DNA from: Salinivibrio socompensis S35
GTDB lineage: Bacteria > Pseudomonadota > Gammaproteobacteria > Enterobacterales > Vibrionaceae
Assembly: GCF_000513715.1 (NCBI RefSeq)
Contig: NZ_AQOD01000068.1
Location: 1-39,681, forward strand
DNA length: 39,681 nt
Direction of reading: 5' to 3'
The position numbers and the translations under genes were made by a program. This document shows positions 36,514 to 39,681 of this stretch, one piece after another. Below the pieces are notes generated by a model. That model had not been told where the DNA came from, ran no database searches, and saw only the letters and a list, made by a program, of their open reading frames with translations. The first letter of the stretch is position 1; each line of letters starts with the position of its first letter.

Positions 36514-37309
36514 TAGTCAGGCCTCCCTCACGAACTTTTGCTAAGAATGGGCCAAAACCCTGTTTACCTAGCCAGAAGTTAAATTGATTCTGAACACCGT
36601 TACTGGTCAGCGTTGCACCAGAAAGCGCGTCAATGCCGTGCTCACTTCCTTCAGGTGCTCCACCTTTGACGACTCGAATTGCGGGCTCGCCTTGCTCGTT
36701 GAACAGTTTCTTACCGTCCCACTTTGCGCGCCATTTCGGGTTTTCGACTTCGCCACCCAAGCCAGGAGTTTCACCTTGCTCGTAGTAAACGATGTCAGCA
36801 ACTGTATTGCCATCCGGTTCAACCGCAACGAAAGCGTACATCATACTCCAAAGGCCTGAGCCTTTGACGGGGAGAATGAGTCGCTGTACATCACCGGCAT
36901 CATTTTTTACTAAGTAGACTTTAGCAACATTCGCTCGCCGGCCAATGTCTGCCACATTTTCTTCGCCACTTAGCTTTTTCGACAAGCTTGGATCTTTCGC
37001 TGCCGCACGCTGATCATAATCAGCGGCGTCAGCGACATTCACTGCTTCCGGGCTGACATAGTCGCCTTTTTCTAGGCTGACTAAGCGCGCTTCGATGTAC
37101 TTGTTGAAAGCATCATTAATCGCGCTTTTACCACCCGCCACATCGACGCCTGCCACTGAAAGGATATTTTTTTGTACGTCTAGCTTTGCGTTCATTTGCT
37201 GCAAAGGACGCAACGCCACCGCTGCACCAGATACCACGATTGAGCACACCAAGCTCAACGCGATAACAACGAGCAGCGTTTTCTTAATACTATCGTTACT
37301 ACTTGCCAT
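36506..37309 (-). CDS. nqrC: Na+-NQR subunit C (covalent FMN)
   Basis: NqrC is a periplasmic flavoprotein on one membrane helix (about 11-33). The FMN is linked to Thr233 in SGATLTSNG by ApbE. It has 267 residues, slightly longer than Vibrio NqrC. The start overlaps the nqrB end by eleven bases. Confidence 0.97.
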   Translation of the reverse strand: MASSNDSIKKTLLVVIALSLVCSIVVSGAAVALRPLQQMNAKLDVQKNILSVAGVDVAGGKSAINDAFNKYIEARLVSLEKGDYVSPEAVNVADAADYDQRAAAKDPSLSKKLSGEENVADIGRRANVAKVYLVKNDAGDVQRLILPVKGSGLWSMMYAFVAVEPDGNTVADIVYYEQGETPGLGGEVENPKWRAKWDGKKLFNEQGEPAIRVVKGGAPEGSEHGIDALSGATLTSNGVQNQFNFWLGKQGFGPFLAKVREGGLTNG

Positions 37310-38540
37310 TACGAGCCAGTCTCCGTTTGATGTTGCCCTGAATCACCAAGTTATCAAAAAGAGGTGCGAACAGGTTAGCGAACAGGATCGCCAGCATCAT
37401 ACCTTCTGGATATGCTGGGTTTACCACACGAATGATTACTGCCATGGCCCCGATCAATGCGCCATACCACCATTTCGCTTTATTGGTAAACGCAGCAGAT
37501 ACCGGGTCTGTTGCCATGAACATCATACCGAATGCAAAACCACCCAGCACCAAGTGCCAGTAGAACGGCATGCTGAACATCGGGTTGGTATCTGACCCCA
37601 TCAGATTAAATAGGATCGCCGCAACGGCCATGCCCAAAAAGGTACCCAATATGATGCGCCAAGACGCGATCCGCATGTACACCAGGGCCGCGCCACCAAT
37701 TAAGATAGCGAGCGTGGACACTTCACCGATCGAGCCAGGAATACGACCAATAAAGGCATCCATCCACGTCATGGTTTGACCACTCACATTGTGCATCAGT
37801 GCTGATTGGCCGCCGGTATACCATTGGCTTAGCGCGGTTGCACCTGAGTAACCATCGGCTGCGGTCCACACCAAATCACCCGAGATCTGTGCTGGATAGG
37901 CAAAGAACAAGAACGCACGACCTGCCAATGCTGGGTTCAAGAAGTTACGACCCGTTCCGCCAAAGATCTCTTTTGCGACCACCACACCAAAGGTGATACC
38001 GAGCGCGGCTTGCCATAATGGCAATGTCGGTGGCACGATGAGGGCAAACAAAATGGATGTGACAAAGAAACCTTCGTTCACTTCGTGTTTACGCACGATG
38101 CAGAAAAGCACTTCCCAAAACCCACCTACAATAAAGACGGTGGCGTAGATAGGTAGGAAGTAAGTAGCACCGAGAATGGTTTTGGTCCCCCAGCTTGCCG
38201 CCGCTAACGGCCCCGCGATCGACTCGGTTAACCAATAATGCCAGTTTCCACTAATGACTTGTGCAAGCTGATCGCCTGAATACAAGTCCATTAGACCCAT
38301 GACAGCTTGGCTACCTGTATTGTACATCCCCCAGAACATCGCTGGGAACACAGCAAGCCACACCATAATCATAATGCGTTTCAAATCGATACTGTCACGC
38401 ACATGCGCGCCAGCTTTGGTCACCATGCCCGGTGTGTATAAAATGGTCGCGACCGCCTCATACAAGGCAAACCACTTTTCGTGTTTACCGCCTGGCTCAA
38501 AGTGTGGCTCGATTTGCTCTAAAAAGTTTTTCAGGCTCAT
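37299..38540 (-). CDS. nqrB: Na+-NQR subunit B (covalent FMN, riboflavin, quinone site)
   Basis: NqrB is the main membrane subunit of the sodium pump. The 413-residue protein has about ten helices; Thr235 in YSGATALS is the FMN attachment site. [20 protein letters not shown] is the well-conserved central segment. Start ATG 38540 is three bases after the nqrA stop. Confidence 0.97.
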   Translation of the reverse strand: MSLKNFLEQIEPHFEPGGKHEKWFALYEAVATILYTPGMVTKAGAHVRDSIDLKRIMIMVWLAVFPAMFWGMYNTGSQAVMGLMDLYSGDQLAQVISGNWHYWLTESIAGPLAAASWGTKTILGATYFLPIYATVFIVGGFWEVLFCIVRKHEVNEGFFVTSILFALIVPPTLPLWQAALGITFGVVVAKEIFGGTGRNFLNPALAGRAFLFFAYPAQISGDLVWTAADGYSGATALSQWYTGGQSALMHNVSGQTMTWMDAFIGRIPGSIGEVSTLAILIGGAALVYMRIASWRIILGTFLGMAVAAILFNLMGSDTNPMFSMPFYWHLVLGGFAFGMMFMATDPVSAAFTNKAKWWYGALIGAMAVIIRVVNPAYPEGMMLAILFANLFAPLFDNLVIQGNIKRRLARNGK

Positions 38541-38543
38541 CTG

Positions 38544-39681
38544 TTACCCTTCCTTCTCAATTTTTTCCAGGCTCTCGCGGAGCATTGGACCAAATTCGTA
38601 CTTGCCTGGGCAGACAAACGTACAAAGGGCCAAATCTTCAGGATCTAACTCCAGCGCGCCTAGCTGTTGCATGCTATCTGTATCGCCGGCACAGATATCA
38701 CGCAACAACATAGTTGGCTCGATATCTAGCGGCATCACTCGTTCATAATTACCGATAGGCACCATGGAACGATCACTGCCGTTGGTCGAAGTGGTTAAAT
38801 TGAAAAGCTGACCTTTAAACAAATGGCCAAGATAAGCACGCGTCACTGAGAAGCGATTTTTACCGGGTGATAGCCAACCAAACAACTCTTTTTCGTTACC
38901 TTCGCGAAGCACCGAGACTTGCATATGGAAACGACCTAGATAGCATGTGGGCCCGTGGCTTTGGTGCCAGACAGCACAGAGCCAGAAATCACACGGCTTT
39001 CACCGGTCATGATACCGCCCTCGACCAACTCATCAAGTTAGCACCCAGCTGAGTACGTACCAGGCGTGGTTGACTCACCATTGGACCGGCAAGAGACACA
39101 ACGCGATCAGTATAGATTTCACCGGTTAGGAATAGATGCCCAAACGCAATCACATCTTGATAGTTGAGATGCCACACTTGCTTTTCCATATTAACAGAAC
39201 GCAAGTGATGGATATGGGTACCAACCAGTCCTGCTGGGTGAGGACCAGCAAAAACGTGTTGTTCGACATTGGATTGCTTGCTGGTTGGAAGCTCAACGTC
39301 CACTTTGCACACAAAGACAGATTTGTCCGTGAGGCGCGAGACGACGTCTAAACCAGCCACGAAGGCATCTTTTTGCTCATCGATGATCACCTTAGGATCC
39401 GCGGCGAGCGGATTGGTGTCCATTGCGTTAACAAAAACGGCTTCGGGGACAGCATCAATCGCTGGAGAACGGCTAAATGGACGGGTGCGGAGCGCAGTCC
39501 ACATCCCAGACTCAACCAGTTGATCAACAACGGCTTGACGGTCTAGCGAGGCTAATTGCGACGCTTCGTACTTGTTGAAGATAACTTGCTCGTTGCCATC
39601 GACTTCAATGACGACAGACTGAAGAACACGTTTGGCTCCGCGATTGACTTCAACCACTTTGCCGCTGCGGGCGCAGTAATT
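38544..39681 (-). CDS. nqrA: Na+-NQR subunit A (partial, three frameshifts)
   Basis: NqrA is the cytoplasmic, peripheral subunit of the sodium-pumping NADH:quinone reductase. The C-terminal 380 or so residues are in the window; the start lies beyond the right edge. Intact stretches include [31 protein letters not shown]-like [28 protein letters not shown] and [15 protein letters not shown]. Single missing bases near 39663 (TAPAAGK expected), 39034 ([10 protein letters not shown] expected) and 38943 (PHAYLGR expected) break the frame; repair of all three gives continuous NqrA. All five partner genes are intact, so errors in the sequence are the best explanation. Confidence 0.93.

Noticed and set aside
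1-39681. CRISPR arrays, tRNA or rRNA genes, insertion sequences, attachment sites, replication origin
   Set aside because: Looked for on both strands by eye; no repeat-spacer pattern, cloverleaf, transposase or integrase gene, or DnaA-box cluster was seen.

Overview
The window is chromosomal housekeeping DNA from a gammaproteobacterium of the family Vibrionaceae. The evidence is gene content and order: dapA-bamC-purC; bepA next to a TusA-like gene, perM, an ArsC-like gene and wrbA; leuS-lptE-holA-rsfS-rlmH-mrdA-mrdB-rlpA-dacA-ybeD-lipB-lipA; frsA-crl-proB-proA; gpt and an NCS2 purine permease beside pepD; and dinB-nqrM-apbE downstream of a complete nqrABCDEF sodium pump operon. Base composition is close to half GC by eye, higher than typical Vibrio, so a genus such as Salinivibrio is possible but not proven. 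No rRNA, tRNA, CRISPR array, insertion sequence or prophage was seen.

Layout. 1-308: 5' part of a type VI secretion hcp gene (minus) with a sigma-54 type promoter. 561-3257 (minus): dapA, bamC, purC. 3524-10486: bcp (plus), an unassigned FAD oxidoreductase, perM and a TusA-like gene (minus), bepA, an ArsC-like gene, wrbA and a DUF2069 gene (plus), then a zinc-ribbon gene (minus). 10593-22875 (plus): leucyl-tRNA synthetase, LPS and outer-membrane assembly, DNA polymerase III delta, ribosome silencing and 23S methylation, the cell elongation and peptidoglycan genes, and lipoate synthesis. 22991-29267 (minus): proline synthesis (proBA), crl, frsA, gpt and a purine permease. 29478-29860: a short transcription unit with a strong promoter, a 30-codon ORF and a terminator. 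30004-31467: pepD (plus). 31464-39681 (minus): dinB, nqrM, apbE and nqrFEDCBA, with nqrA running off the edge.

The most interesting element is the short minus-strand unit at 29478-29770. It has a good sigma-70 promoter, a CRP-like site, two HexR-like palindromes, a 30-codon ORF with its own ribosome binding site, a C-rich segment after the stop and a strong terminator. It looks like a relative of the dual-function RNA VcdRP described in Vibrio cholerae. The HexR-like input would be an addition to what I know of that system. Other regulatory candidates are a predicted three-way-junction RNA in the proB leader, a PurR-type operator in the unusual position downstream of purC, and a canonical PurR box in front of the purine permease.

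Sequence quality. Seven conserved genes (purC, dapA, mrdA, proA, frsA, the NCS2 permease and nqrA) carry between them nine single-base indels that break the frame, three of them in nqrA. Restoring one base at each place gives family-length proteins. Several of these genes are essential or nearly so, and their operon partners are intact, so I read these as uncorrected sequencing errors, not decay. The order also lacks nadD between holA and rsfS, and gcvR in front of bcp, where relatives usually carry them.
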